Of a stretch of DNA of 64,000 nucleotides, positions 1-7,858 are shown one piece after another. This DNA is from Spirochaetales bacterium (GTDB taxonomy: Bacteria > Spirochaetota > Spirochaetia > Treponematales > Treponemataceae), in NCBI GenBank assembly GCA_003252395.1, contig QKEL01000008.1, positions 1-64,000 of the forward strand, read 5' to 3'. The notes beneath the pieces are model-generated. The model saw nothing but the letters and a program-made list of their open reading frames with translations. It made no database searches and was not told the DNA's origin. How positions within the stretch are numbered: the first letter of the stretch is position 1; every line of letters starts with the position of its first letter. The position numbers and the translations under genes were made by a program.

Positions 1-45
1 CTCATCAATGCTTATTATTCTTTTCTGTGGGCGTTCATCGCTCAT
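1..45 (-). CDS. Partial CDS at the left edge, N-terminus only, unidentified
   Basis: Fifteen codons on the minus strand begin with ATG at 43-45 and run off the window (MSDERPQKRIISIDE). A clear Shine-Dalgarno (AAGGAG) lies 8 nt upstream of the ATG. The surrounding DNA is much more AT-rich than the rest of the window and sits beside tRNA-Pro, so an accessory or mobile-element gene is a reasonable inference. The fragment is too short to name a family. Confidence 0.55.
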   Translation of the reverse strand, partial: MSDERPQKRIISIDE

Positions 46-102
46 GGCGTTCTCCTTTGGCTAGTTTGGTGTGGTAACTTAACTAAACCAGATGAGAACG
101 CC
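46..102 (-). promoter_or_regulatory. Inverted repeat covering the ribosome-binding site of the left-edge gene
   Basis: GGCGTTCTC at 46-54 is repeated as an exact inverted copy at 94-102, with an imperfect inner extension (TAGTTTGG near 62-69 against AACTAAACCA at 81-90). In the minus-strand transcript the proximal arm contains part of the Shine-Dalgarno of the edge gene, so folding would hide the ribosome site. Such SD-sequestering hairpins protect several transposase genes from read-through translation. Applying that here is inference. Confidence 0.4.
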
Positions 103-402
103 TTATTTCAAGGCCTAAATGTGCGAAAGATATTGTACGCTACCTTATTGTTAATAAACTATTAGTCATTATTTACTGAGTTCATCATAGGTGAGCCAGT
201 AACAAAATGCCTCCGTACAAACGCACGACGTCTTTGTCGAATGCGCCAGAGATTGTGAATCGCAATTCCCTCTTTAACGGGCCCTGCGAAGATTTTTTTT
301 ACGTTATTGAGGTGCGACCCAGAATGCAAAAATCTCGCGCTCTCCATACAGTATTTAGGTAACCAGTATACCAATCCTTAAAAAACAGCCTACGTCTACT
401 TT
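103..402. other. AT-rich, foreign-looking spacer with no supported gene
   Basis: This 300-nt stretch is clearly poorer in GC than the window as a whole and has no recognisable gene. A 70-codon minus-strand frame (162-374) starts with TTG, has a badly spaced ribosome site and no similarity I recognise, so I do not call it. The composition, and the position next to tRNA-3'-end repeats, suggest the edge of an integrated element. Confidence 0.5.
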
Positions 403-523
403 CGGGCAGGGGGGGGGGAATTGCCTTTCGCTTGCAGCCTCCTGCCGCTGCGCTTCAGGCCGCCTCATGTCCCCTACGCGCCCCTCCGTGGGCGCTCAAA
501 CCCGTTCAATTCTCCCCTGCCCC
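403..523. repeat. Element 1: 121-bp inverted-repeat element with tRNA-Pro-3'-end termini
   Basis: The left terminus (403-423) copies the acceptor/T-arm end of tRNA-Pro, with extra G residues in the G run. The right terminus (507-523) is an inverted version of the same sequence. The interior is GC-rich with small dyads. It is followed by a terminator hairpin and then by a second element of the same design. The termini and the order of parts are seen directly; mobility is inferred. Confidence 0.6.
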
Positions 524-527
524 TAAA

Positions 528-566
528 TAAAAAAAGACCGACCGGCTATGCCGATCGGTCTTTCAT
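528..566. terminator. Intrinsic-terminator hairpin, copy 1
   Basis: AGACCGACCGG and CGATCGGTCT form a stem (one G-U pair) around TATGC, flanked by an A run on the left and TTT on the right, so it can work in both directions. An almost identical hairpin lies at 715-755 directly downstream of tRNA-Pro. The pair belongs to a 98-bp direct repeat (491-588 and 679-776). Confidence 0.7.
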
Positions 567-570
567 AAGT

Positions 571-711
571 CGGGCAGGGGGGAATTGATCCTGCGGTAGG
601 CGATATCCTATCGCCTCCCTCCGGACCGGAGTTTTCGCTTTCGGCGCCATCCGTGGCGCCTCTTCCTCCCTACCGGTCGGCGCTCAAACCCGTTCAATTC
701 TCCCCTGCCCC
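571..711. repeat. Element 2: 141-bp inverted-repeat element with tRNA-Pro-3'-end termini
   Basis: The left end (571-587) is identical to the tRNA-Pro 3' segment at 759-775. The right end (695-711) is its inverted copy with one mismatch. Just inside the termini CGGTAGG (594-600) pairs with CCTACCG (669-675). Further small hairpins occur in the interior, for example GGCGAT/ATCGCC and GGCGCC/GGCGCC, so either strand can fold into a long cruciform. No coding capacity is visible. Confidence 0.65.
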
Positions 712-714
712 TAA

Positions 715-755
715 ATAAAAAGAGACCGACCGGCTATGCCGATCGGTCTTTTATA
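715..755 (-). terminator. Terminator of tRNA-Pro, copy 2 of the repeated hairpin
   Basis: This is the same G/C-rich stem as the hairpin at 528-566. It lies immediately downstream of the tRNA-Pro 3' end on the minus strand, with an A run on the plus strand that gives a U tract in the tRNA transcript. It differs from copy 1 by a few substitutions in the flanking A and T runs. Confidence 0.75.
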
Positions 756-757
756 AG

Positions 758-829
758 TCGGGCAGGGGGGAATTGAACCCCCGGCTTCTTGGTCCCGAAC
801 CAAGCGCGCTACCCCTGCGCTACTGCCCG
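758..829 (-). tRNA. tRNA-Pro(CGG)
   Basis: A 72-nt cloverleaf: acceptor CGGGCAG/CTGCCCG, D stem GCGC, anticodon stem CTTGG/CCAAG with loop TTCGGGA (anticodon CGG), and T stem GGGGG/CCCCC with loop TTCAATT. CCA is not encoded. The 3' 17-19 nt of this gene are present again at 570-588 and, altered, at 402-423, which marks it as a target site for repeated insertion. Confidence 0.95.
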
Positions 830-859
830 TAATGCCGGCTTTCGCCGGCTATATGTAAA

Positions 860-897
860 CAGGATCCCGTTTTGTTACGCCGCTTAGTCGGATCCTG
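860..897. repeat. Inverted repeat between tRNA-Asp and tRNA-Pro
   Basis: CAGGATCC at 860-867 recurs as GGATCCTG at 890-897, separated by 22 nt, and a second small dyad GCCGGC/GCCGGC lies at about 835-849. Both fall between the two tRNA genes. They may be processing or transcription signals. No function is assigned. Confidence 0.4.
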
Positions 898-914
898 CTG
901 CGGCATAGAAGCAA

Positions 915-944
915 AAAAGCCCGCCTGAAAACAGGCGGGCTTTT
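915..944 (-). terminator. Intrinsic terminator of tRNA-Asp
   Basis: The stem AAGCCCGCCTG/CAGGCGGGCTT has a 4-nt AAAA loop and A/T runs on both sides. It begins a few nucleotides past the tRNA-Asp 3' end on the minus strand. Confidence 0.85.
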
Positions 945-947
945 GAG

Positions 948-1021
948 CGGGAGCGACGGGGATTGAACCCGCGATCTCCGGCTTGACAGGCCGGCGCGAT
1001 AACCAGCTTCGCTACGCCCCC
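948..1021 (-). tRNA. tRNA-Asp(GTC)
   Basis: A 74-nt cloverleaf with acceptor GGGGGCG/CGCTCCC (one G-U pair), anticodon loop CTGTCAA (anticodon GTC) and T arm GCGGG/CCCGT-type pairing around TTCAATC. The discriminator is G, as expected for Asp, and CCA is not encoded. It lies upstream of tRNA-Pro on the same strand but is separated from it by a terminator. Confidence 0.95.
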
Positions 1022-1105
1022 GTGACGAGGATGAATATATCTGAACGCCCAAAAAGTGTCAATACGGTTTTACCCAAATCTTGCGAAATCGCGGGTAGCC
1101 TTGCG

Positions 1106-1134
1106 TTGACAGAGGCATACCGCCATGATATCCT
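1106..1134 (+). promoter_or_regulatory. Sigma-70-type promoter of the foldase gene
   Basis: TTGACA (1106-1111), a 17-nt spacer and TATCCT (1129-1134). Predicted start of transcription is about 1141, giving a leader of about 34 nt that contains a Shine-Dalgarno (AAGGAAG, 1164-1170). Confidence 0.65.
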
Positions 1135-1174
1135 GTTTCCTACTATAAGATTAGACACCGGATAAGGAAGTTCT

Positions 1175-2644
1175 ATGTCAACGTTAAAAAGAAATATGCT
1201 GTACGGTGGAGCGGTGTTTATCCTCCTCCTGTCCGTCGTAACCTTCGTCGCCATCCCCACTGCGGGCGGTTCAGGCGCCAAACAAAACACGATTACCTTC
1301 GGAAAATGGAACGGCGCGCCGATCGAGTACGTGCAGGACAGCTTCTTCATCCGTCAGGTTCAGGTCATTTCCGACCAGATGAAAAGTCAGGGACAGGAAA
1401 TCAATCAGTATACCTATTATTCGGTGATGCAGTCCGCCTTCAACTCCGCCGTCGTTCGACTTGCTATCTTGGGCGAGTTAAGGGACGCGGGCTATAAAAT
1501 TCCCCAGTCAAGCATCGATAAGGCCCTCGTACCCTATTATCAGGACGCGAACGGTCGCTATTCGAGCAAAATATACAGCGAAACCGCCGAAAGCATCCGC
1601 GCTTCCCGCCGCAACACCATGACCGAAGACCTTACCGCGCAGCGTTTCATTGACGACGTGTTCGGGGATTCGAACGGCAATTACGGGCTTAAGACGGCCA
1701 CCGGAGAAACCGAGCTTATCAAGAAAATGGCCGGTCCCGAGAGAACCTTCAATTATGCGGCGTTTTCCACCTCAACCTACCCCGAAACGGAAACCGTCGC
1801 CTGGGGCAAGGAACACGCCGACCTTTTCACCAAGCATGACCTTTCCGTGATTACCGTAGAAACGGAGGCAGCCGCCAAGAAAGTGGCCGCCTCTCTCGCA
1901 AAGAACGAGATATCGTTCGACGACGCGGTAACCACGTATTCCACGCGCGTTGGCACAGACGCCGCCGGCAAGCTTACGAAAAGCTTCCGCGTTGACCTGA
2001 ACAAGGCATTCACCGACGCGAAGGATTTGGACACCGTTCTTACCCTTGCACCCGGATCGGTAAGCGGAATCGTGAAAGCCGACAAAAACTGGGCGATCGT
2101 GAAATGCGATTCCGAGGCGAAGGCGGCCGATTTCTCAGATCCCGCCGTAATCTCCGCAGCCGCTTCCTATATCAACGAGAACGAGCGCGGTCGCGTGGAG
2201 GACTACTTCGTGTCCAAGGCCAAGGATTTCGCGGCAAAGGCCAACGCGGAAGGGCTCGACGCGGCCTGCAAGGCTTTTGGCGTGGAGAAGAAAACGACCA
2301 CGCCGTTCGGCATCAACTACGGCGACGTGAATATCCTTAGTCCCGTGCCGACCGAAGCCTATCCCGAGCTTTCGGGAGCCCCGACCAACGAAACCTTCTT
2401 CAAGACCGCCTTTTCGCTCGCCGCGAACAAGGTTTCCGATCCCGTATTGCTCGGGTCCAATGTCGTGGTTCTCCAGCTTGCCGAAGAACAGGCGATCGAT
2501 TCCCAGTTCAGCGGCATGATTCCCCAGTTCTACGATTACTTCTCCCGCTCCTGGGCGCAGGCCTCGCTGACCTCCGGTTTCCTCAAGAGCGACAAGCTCG
2601 AGAATAACTTTCTGGCGACCTACCTCAAATACTTCCTTAACTGA
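1175..2644 (+). CDS. SurA/PpiD-like periplasmic foldase
   Basis: A 489-residue protein with an N-terminal membrane anchor or signal segment (about residues 9-29), then a SurA_N-like helical chaperone region, then a weakly conserved parvulin-like stretch (about 225-320, recognisable by the spacing of conserved Gly/Ser/Val positions rather than by active-site identity). Foldases of this family hold outer-membrane or secreted proteins in the periplasm and may isomerise prolyl bonds. Whether this one keeps catalytic activity is doubtful because the parvulin core is degenerate. The start is fixed by AAGGAAG 4 nt upstream and a good promoter at 1106-1134. The next gene starts 2 nt after its stop, so the two are probably translationally coupled. 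Confidence 0.7.
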   Translation: MSTLKRNMLYGGAVFILLLSVVTFVAIPTAGGSGAKQNTITFGKWNGAPIEYVQDSFFIRQVQVISDQMKSQGQEINQYTYYSVMQSAFNSAVVRLAILGELRDAGYKIPQSSIDKALVPYYQDANGRYSSKIYSETAESIRASRRNTMTEDLTAQRFIDDVFGDSNGNYGLKTATGETELIKKMAGPERTFNYAAFSTSTYPETETVAWGKEHADLFTKHDLSVITVETEAAAKKVAASLAKNEISFDDAVTTYSTRVGTDAAGKLTKSFRVDLNKAFTDAKDLDTVLTLAPGSVSGIVKADKNWAIVKCDSEAKAADFSDPAVISAAASYINENERGRVEDYFVSKAKDFAAKANAEGLDAACKAFGVEKKTTTPFGINYGDVNILSPVPTEAYPELSGAPTNETFFKTAFSLAANKVSDPVLLGSNVVVLQLAEEQAIDSQFSGMIPQFYDYFSRSWAQASLTSGFLKSDKLENNFLATYLKYFLN

Positions 2645-2646
2645 CC

Positions 2647-4335
2647 GTGACTGACGGAAGGATGGCGGGAACCGGAGACACCGATTCCCGTCAGCCGGTT
2701 CCCGTCGAAACGGGACAGGGGCTGACGGTGCAATACCGCGACCGTTGGCTCTATTCGCGGCGCGAACCGATAAAGAACCCGGTTCGCGCGGCGTCAACCC
2801 TCGTTATCAAGAGCGAAACCCTCGTATTTTGCCCTTCCCCCCTCCTCGGCTACGGCTTGCAGGAATTGCTGCAAAGGCTGCCCGAACGGTGCGCCGTCTT
2901 GGCGGTAGAGGCCGATGAACGGCTCATGGCCTTTTCGCTGCGCCATATTCCGGATGATGTTCTCAAAGACCCGCGCTTTCGCTACGTGAGAACGGCGGCG
3001 GCGTTTCGTATCCTTGAACTCTTCGATACCCTGCCAAACGCACCGTACCGCCGGGTTGCCCGATTGGACCTTTCGGGAGGCTCGGCGCTCTTCAGCGAAT
3101 TCTACGGCGAAACCCTATCGGCCCTGGACGAATACGTATCCAGATGGTGGAAAAACCGATTCACCCTCATGCGCCTGGGCAGGAATTACGCGCGGAACAT
3201 TCTCACCAATCTTGGCCTGGCGAAAGCCGCCATACCCTTCTCCATTCCCGCAAACAAGGCAATTTTCCTTGCCGGGGCAGGTCCCTCCATCGAGGCGGCA
3301 ATACCCGCCCTGCTGCTGCATCGGGAGAAGCTCTTCGTAGCCGCGGTGGATACCGCCGCGCGCATACTGGCCGATTCTGGCATCAACCCAGATGCGCTCA
3401 TACTCGTTGAATCGCAATATTGGATAGACCCCGCCTTCCATGGTTTGTCGCGCAGCGGCATTCCGGTGTGGGCCGACCTGACCGCCCGAACCGCGAGCGT
3501 TCTCCGCACCGGCGGGCCTATTTCCTTTTTCGTATCCGAATACGCGAATAACGGCCTTTTGCGAAGGCTACGCGCGAGCGGCGCTGGACCCGTCGCCGTG
3601 CCGCCCCTCGGCTCCGTCGGCCTGGCGGCCGTATACCTTCTCTCTGAGATCGGAATGGGCGAAGCCCCTATCTTTTTTTCCGGACTCGATTTTTCGTGGG
3701 AGCGGGGCTTTACGCACAACCGCTCCGCGCCCGCCGCGCTCGAAGCCCTGGAAAGGGCGAACCGAATGAGGCCGCTCCCCCTTCAGGGCTTGCCCGGAGC
3801 GGGAAACGCGGAAACGGTCACCGGCAGGACCGGTCCCGTCGTCACGACCCCGCTCTTGGAGGATTACGCGGCGCAGGCGCGCGCCCTTGCGTCCCGAATC
3901 GCCGCCAAGCGCCGGGGCCCGTGCGTCGATTTGGGAAAAACGGGCCTCGATACGGGGTTTATCAGAGGCGATTCGGACGGCCTGGGCCGTTACCTTGAAG
4001 CCTTCGCGAAGGAGATAGGGGAAGCCGAAATCGACGGCGATCGCGAACACCCGCGCCAAGACGGATTAAACGGCGAGGATCTAACCGACTTCCTTCGCGG
4101 GGAAGGTGAAAGAATCGAAAGGCTGGAAACCATGATTCGCGACTTTTTGCGGGGAAAGGACACGGATAGAGCGGCGCTCCGCGAGACGATGCGAGAGATG
4201 GACTACCTCTGGCTCCATTTCCCGGACGCTGCCCGGGGTTGCGCCGAGGAAAACGATTTTATGGAAAGGACGCTCGCGGGAACCGGCTATTTCAAAAAGT
4301 CGATCGCCCGCGCGCTTAGTTTTCTTTCGTCTTAA
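2647..4335 (+). CDS. DUF115 (motility-accessory-factor-like) protein
   Basis: A 562-residue cytoplasmic protein with no membrane segment. A GAGPS motif at about residues 209-213 and the later FFSGLDF segment followed by THNRS are typical of the DUF115/MAF family. Members include flagellin glycosyltransferases of Campylobacter and Helicobacter and pterin-pyrophosphokinase-like proteins. In spirochaetes a role in flagellar or surface glycosylation is plausible but unproven. The GTG start lies directly after the foldase stop, with no good ribosome site. An ATG five codons later is the alternative. The 3' end overlaps the convergent lepA by 20 bp. Confidence 0.75.
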   Translation: MTDGRMAGTGDTDSRQPVPVETGQGLTVQYRDRWLYSRREPIKNPVRAASTLVIKSETLVFCPSPLLGYGLQELLQRLPERCAVLAVEADERLMAFSLRHIPDDVLKDPRFRYVRTAAAFRILELFDTLPNAPYRRVARLDLSGGSALFSEFYGETLSALDEYVSRWWKNRFTLMRLGRNYARNILTNLGLAKAAIPFSIPANKAIFLAGAGPSIEAAIPALLLHREKLFVAAVDTAARILADSGINPDALILVESQYWIDPAFHGLSRSGIPVWADLTARTASVLRTGGPISFFVSEYANNGLLRRLRASGAGPVAVPPLGSVGLAAVYLLSEIGMGEAPIFFSGLDFSWERGFTHNRSAPAALEALERANRMRPLPLQGLPGAGNAETVTGRTGPVVTTPLLEDYAAQARALASRIAAKRRGPCVDLGKTGLDTGFIRGDSDGLGRYLEAFAKEIGEAEIDGDREHPRQDGLNGEDLTDFLRGEGERIERLETMIRDFLRGKDTDRAALRETMREMDYLWLHFPDAARGCAEENDFMERTLAGTGYFKKSIARALSFLSS

Positions 4336-6121
4336 GGACCGCGAGGAAGGCGGACTGCGGCAGCTCTACGTCGCCCACCATCTTCATCCGTTTCTTGCCC
4401 TCTTTTTGCTTTTCCAGAAGCTTTCTCTTCCGGGTAATGTCGCCGCCGTAGCACTTGGCGAGAACGTCCTTGCGAAGGGCGTTCACCGTCTCCCGCGCGA
4501 TGATCTGGCTTCCGATGGCGCCCTGGATCGCGATCTTGAACTGCTGCCGCGTTATTTCCTCCCGCAGCTGCTCGCATACGTGGCGCGCCTTGTCGTAGGC
4601 GTTGCCCTTGTACACGAGCTGGGCGAGGGCGTCCACGGCCTTACCGTTAATGAGGATATCCACCTTCACCAAATCGGTGGGCCGAAAGCCGATAAGGTCG
4701 TAATCGAACGACGCATAGCCGCGGCTTACGCTCTTCAGGCGGTCGTAAAACTCGAACAGAACCTCGGCCAGGGGCATCTCGTACACGACCTCTACCCGTT
4801 TTTGGTCCAGGTATTGCATATTCGTTTGTACGCCCCGCTTTTCCACGCAGAGGCTGATTATGTTTCCCAGATATTCGGTGGGCGTGATTATGGCCGCGCG
4901 GATATACGGCTCTTCTGAACTCTCGATCTTGCCCTCGTCGGGATACTCGGCGGGGTTATCGCAGACGACCGTCTCGCCGGTCCTCATCGTAATGCGGTAT
5001 TCGACGGAGGGCGCGGTAAAGATGACAGACTGGTCGAATTCGCGCTCCAGGCGTTCCTGAACGACCTCGAGATGGAGGAGGCCCAGAAAGCCGCACCGGA
5101 AACCGTGCCCCAGCGCGATGGAGGAATCCTTCTCCCAGGTCAGGCTCGCGTCGTTGAGCTTGAGCTTTTCCATGGAGTCACGAAGCTCCTCGTAATCGTT
5201 GGTATCCACCGGATAGATCGACGAAAAAACGACCGGCTTCACTTCCTTGAAACCCGGAAGCGGTTTCGCGCAGGGGCGCTCCGCGTTGGTTATGGTATCG
5301 CCCACGCGCACGTCCTGAATGGTCTTGATTCCCGCGATAATGTAACCTACGTCGCCGGCCGCGAGCTCCGCCGAGGGGATGAGCTTAAGGATAAAAATTC
5401 CCGTTTCCTCGACCTTGTACTCGGTATCCGTGTTCATGAAGCGAATGGTATCGCCCGGTTTTACCCGGCCTGAAAAAACGCGAATATGGATGATAACCCC
5501 GCGGTACGCGTCGTAATGGCAATCGAAGATCAGGGCTTCCAGGGGCGCGTCGACCTTGCCGGTGGGCGGGGGAATGCGCGCCACGATGGCCTCGAAGAGC
5601 TCGTCTATGCCCGTGCCGAGCTTGGCGGAAACGCACACCGCAACCGACGAGTCAAGCCCGAGATCGTGATCGATCTGCCGTTTCGCGGACGGGATATCGG
5701 CGGCGGGAAGGTCGATTTTATTGATGACGGGAAGGATCTCGAGATTATGCTCGAGGGCGAGATACATATTGGAGAGGGTTTGCGACTCCACGCCCTGGGA
5801 CGCGTCGACGATCAGGAGGGCGCCCTCGCAGGAAGCGATGGCGCGGGAGACCTCGTAGGTAAAGTCGACGTGACCGGGGGTGTCGACGAAATTGAGGAGG
5901 TATTTCGTGCCGTCGTTGGCGGTATACGGAATCGTTACGGCCTGACTTTTTATGGTAATGCCTCGTTCCCGCTCGATATCCATATTGTCGGTCATCTGCG
6001 CGTGATAAAACCGCTCGTCAATGACCTTAGCCTTTTCGATGAGGCGGTCGGCCAGGGTAGACTTACCGTGGTCGATATGCGCCACGATGCAAAAGTTGCG
6101 AATGAGATGGGACTCGGTCAT
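4316..6121 (-). CDS. lepA: Elongation factor 4 (LepA), ribosome-associated GTPase
   Basis: 601 residues, the usual length. The G1 motif AHIDHGKST is near the N-terminus and the G3 motif DTPGH and G4 motif NKIDLP follow. The EF-G-like domains and the LepA-specific C-terminal domain, ending in a basic KRKLLEKQKEGKKRMK segment, are present. LepA binds post- and pre-translocation ribosomes and affects initiation and assembly. It is the last gene of the ftsH-TPR-htrA-lepA run, 12 nt after the protease gene. There is no Shine-Dalgarno before the ATG, but a TAATAT hexamer lies 9 nt upstream, so an internal leaderless promoter is possible although no clear -35 is visible. Confidence 0.97.
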   Translation of the reverse strand: MTESHLIRNFCIVAHIDHGKSTLADRLIEKAKVIDERFYHAQMTDNMDIERERGITIKSQAVTIPYTANDGTKYLLNFVDTPGHVDFTYEVSRAIASCEGALLIVDASQGVESQTLSNMYLALEHNLEILPVINKIDLPAADIPSAKRQIDHDLGLDSSVAVCVSAKLGTGIDELFEAIVARIPPPTGKVDAPLEALIFDCHYDAYRGVIIHIRVFSGRVKPGDTIRFMNTDTEYKVEETGIFILKLIPSAELAAGDVGYIIAGIKTIQDVRVGDTITNAERPCAKPLPGFKEVKPVVFSSIYPVDTNDYEELRDSMEKLKLNDASLTWEKDSSIALGHGFRCGFLGLLHLEVVQERLEREFDQSVIFTAPSVEYRITMRTGETVVCDNPAEYPDEGKIESSEEPYIRAAIITPTEYLGNIISLCVEKRGVQTNMQYLDQKRVEVVYEMPLAEVLFEFYDRLKSVSRGYASFDYDLIGFRPTDLVKVDILINGKAVDALAQLVYKGNAYDKARHVCEQLREEITRQQFKIAIQGAIGSQIIARETVNALRKDVLAKCYGGDITRKRKLLEKQKEGKKRMKMVGDVELPQSAFLAVLKTKEN

Positions 6122-6133
6122 ATCGGCACTATA

Positions 6134-7858
6134 TTAGAAATAAGAGGGACTGTCCAGAGACGCCATCAAGCCGATATAGGCGTCGAGATACCCGTTCTTG
6201 CGGCGCTTCGTGTACAGCTGTACCGATACGGTTCCGGCTTCCTCGTCGACCTTCAAATCCCTCAGCTCCACCACGTCGAGGGGGGAGAAACCCGACTCGT
6301 CGGCGATGCCCCCGGGGATGACCGTATCGACGGTAAACCGCTTTGACGAGCCGATCCGCGCGAGGTCCAACCCGAAGACGGGAAGCATCGCGCGGTAATC
6401 CAAGTCGCGGTCGATGACGGCGCTCGCCGGCGATTCGGGACGCTCGGCAAGGAGAACGAACCAGTCCTTGGCCTTCGCGTCGGGCTCGGGAATGCCGGTA
6501 ACCCGCACGATCGTGCCCGGGCTGACTCGGAGCAATTCGGCCTGCAATTCCTCGATAGTGGCGATTGCGGCGCCGTTCACCGCCGTGATAACCGTTCCCC
6601 GCGGAATCCCGGCGCGTTCGCAGGGCCCTTCGGGAAGGCCATAGACCAGGGCCACGCCCGCGTTATCCGGGGAACCCGGCAGGGTAACGGTACGGCCCGA
6701 CGCGGCAAGCCAGGGGTGCCTCACCTTGCCGCCCGCATAGAGCGACGGAAGGATGGCCTTTAGGTACTCTACCGGTATGGCGAAATTCAAGCCCTCGTAC
6801 TGCTCGATCCCGGCGAATACCACGGCCTGTACCAGGCCGCTCTCGTCCACGATCGGACCGCCCGAATTGCCGTGATTGATGGGCGCGTCGATCTGCAATA
6901 CGTCGCAGAGCGAAATGAAGCGACGGTTCTGCGCCGAGACGATTCCCGAGGTAAGGGTCTTCTCGAGCCCGGCGGGGGAACCCATGGCGTAAATCCTCGC
7001 CCCTACCGAGAGGTCCCCGGAACTGCCCAGGCGGAATACCGATTCGGGCGTAATCTCGGTCTTTACCAGGGCGAGATCCATAACGGGGTCCCAGCCGATG
7101 ACCTTCGCCGGAACGCGGGAATCACGGCCGTCCTGAAGCTTGATGAACAGCCGAGAGTACCCCTCGTATTTGGGATCTACCTCGCTCGCTATTACGTGAT
7201 AGTTGGTAACGAAATAGCCCCGGGGATCGATAAAAAAACCGGAACCGATTACCCGGTCGGCGTATCCCACCCCGTTCTCTACGCGAATTCCCCGGTCCAC
7301 CCAAACGGTAACCGTACCGTTCATAAGGCGGGCCACCGTGCCCGGGGACGGGGGTTCGTTGGTATCGGATTCCTCGCGCAATTTATCCAGTTCCGCGAGG
7401 GTATCGTTTCCGGTCTTAATCCAGTCTTCCTTGCGCAGGCGCTCGACCTCGGAAAGAGTCCACCCCTCCGGCGCCGCCGACAAGGCATCGAGGGAGCGGA
7501 ATAGCCGTATTGCCTCTTCCCACTGCCCCGCGTTGACCGCCGCCTCGAAGGACTTGGCGGTCTTCGCCTCGGCGTCGGCGTATAAACCGTCGACCGGGTC
7601 GGAATCGGCGACGTTCTCTTTCAGGATCTTCGCCCGCGCCAGGGCTTCGACTGGATCGCTTCCCTCCAAAGCCTTCCTGGTCAGGTCGATTTGGTAGTTC
7701 ACGCTACTCGCGTCGCCGTAGTTGACCGCGACCGAAACGGCCTTACCCGTAACCGACGCGCAGGAAACCGATAAAACCAACGCTATTGAAAAGACCGCGG
7801 CGACCTTGAGGGCACGGCGGACGCTAGTATCAAACCTATTCATCGAATCGTTCGGCAA
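6134..7858 (-). CDS. HtrA/DegP-type S1C serine protease, putative lipoprotein, with PDZ-like regions
   Basis: 574 residues. Hydrophobic leader with a relaxed spirochaete-style lipobox ending at Cys33, then a helical region (about 50-165), then a trypsin-like domain with catalytic His221 (in TNYHV), Asp261 (in DLALV) and Ser332 (in GNSGGP). One or two PDZ-like segments follow (about 385-470 and 480-570). It probably degrades or senses misfolded envelope proteins. The TTG start at 7856-7858 is chosen because GGGAGG lies 8 nt upstream. The ATG five codons later lacks a usable site. It overlaps the upstream gene by 23 bp and sits between an exported TPR protein and lepA in the ftsH operon. Confidence 0.88.
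   Translation of the reverse strand: MPNDSMNRFDTSVRRALKVAAVFSIALVLSVSCASVTGKAVSVAVNYGDASSVNYQIDLTRKALEGSDPVEALARAKILKENVADSDPVDGLYADAEAKTAKSFEAAVNAGQWEEAIRLFRSLDALSAAPEGWTLSEVERLRKEDWIKTGNDTLAELDKLREESDTNEPPSPGTVARLMNGTVTVWVDRGIRVENGVGYADRVIGSGFFIDPRGYFVTNYHVIASEVDPKYEGYSRLFIKLQDGRDSRVPAKVIGWDPVMDLALVKTEITPESVFRLGSSGDLSVGARIYAMGSPAGLEKTLTSGIVSAQNRRFISLCDVLQIDAPINHGNSGGPIVDESGLVQAVVFAGIEQYEGLNFAIPVEYLKAILPSLYAGGKVRHPWLAASGRTVTLPGSPDNAGVALVYGLPEGPCERAGIPRGTVITAVNGAAIATIEELQAELLRVSPGTIVRVTGIPEPDAKAKDWFVLLAERPESPASAVIDRDLDYRAMLPVFGLDLARIGSSKRFTVDTVIPGGIADESGFSPLDVVELRDLKVDEEAGTVSVQLYTKRRKNGYLDAYIGLMASLDSPSYF

Noticed and set aside
162..374. A 70-codon minus-strand frame in the AT-rich left region
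   Set aside because: TTG start with a badly spaced ribosome site, no recognisable similarity, arginine-rich composition typical of chance frames.
402..776. CRISPR array near the left end
   Set aside because: Repeats are few, of unequal spacing, internally palindromic at element scale and derived from the tRNA 3' end; no cas gene is visible.
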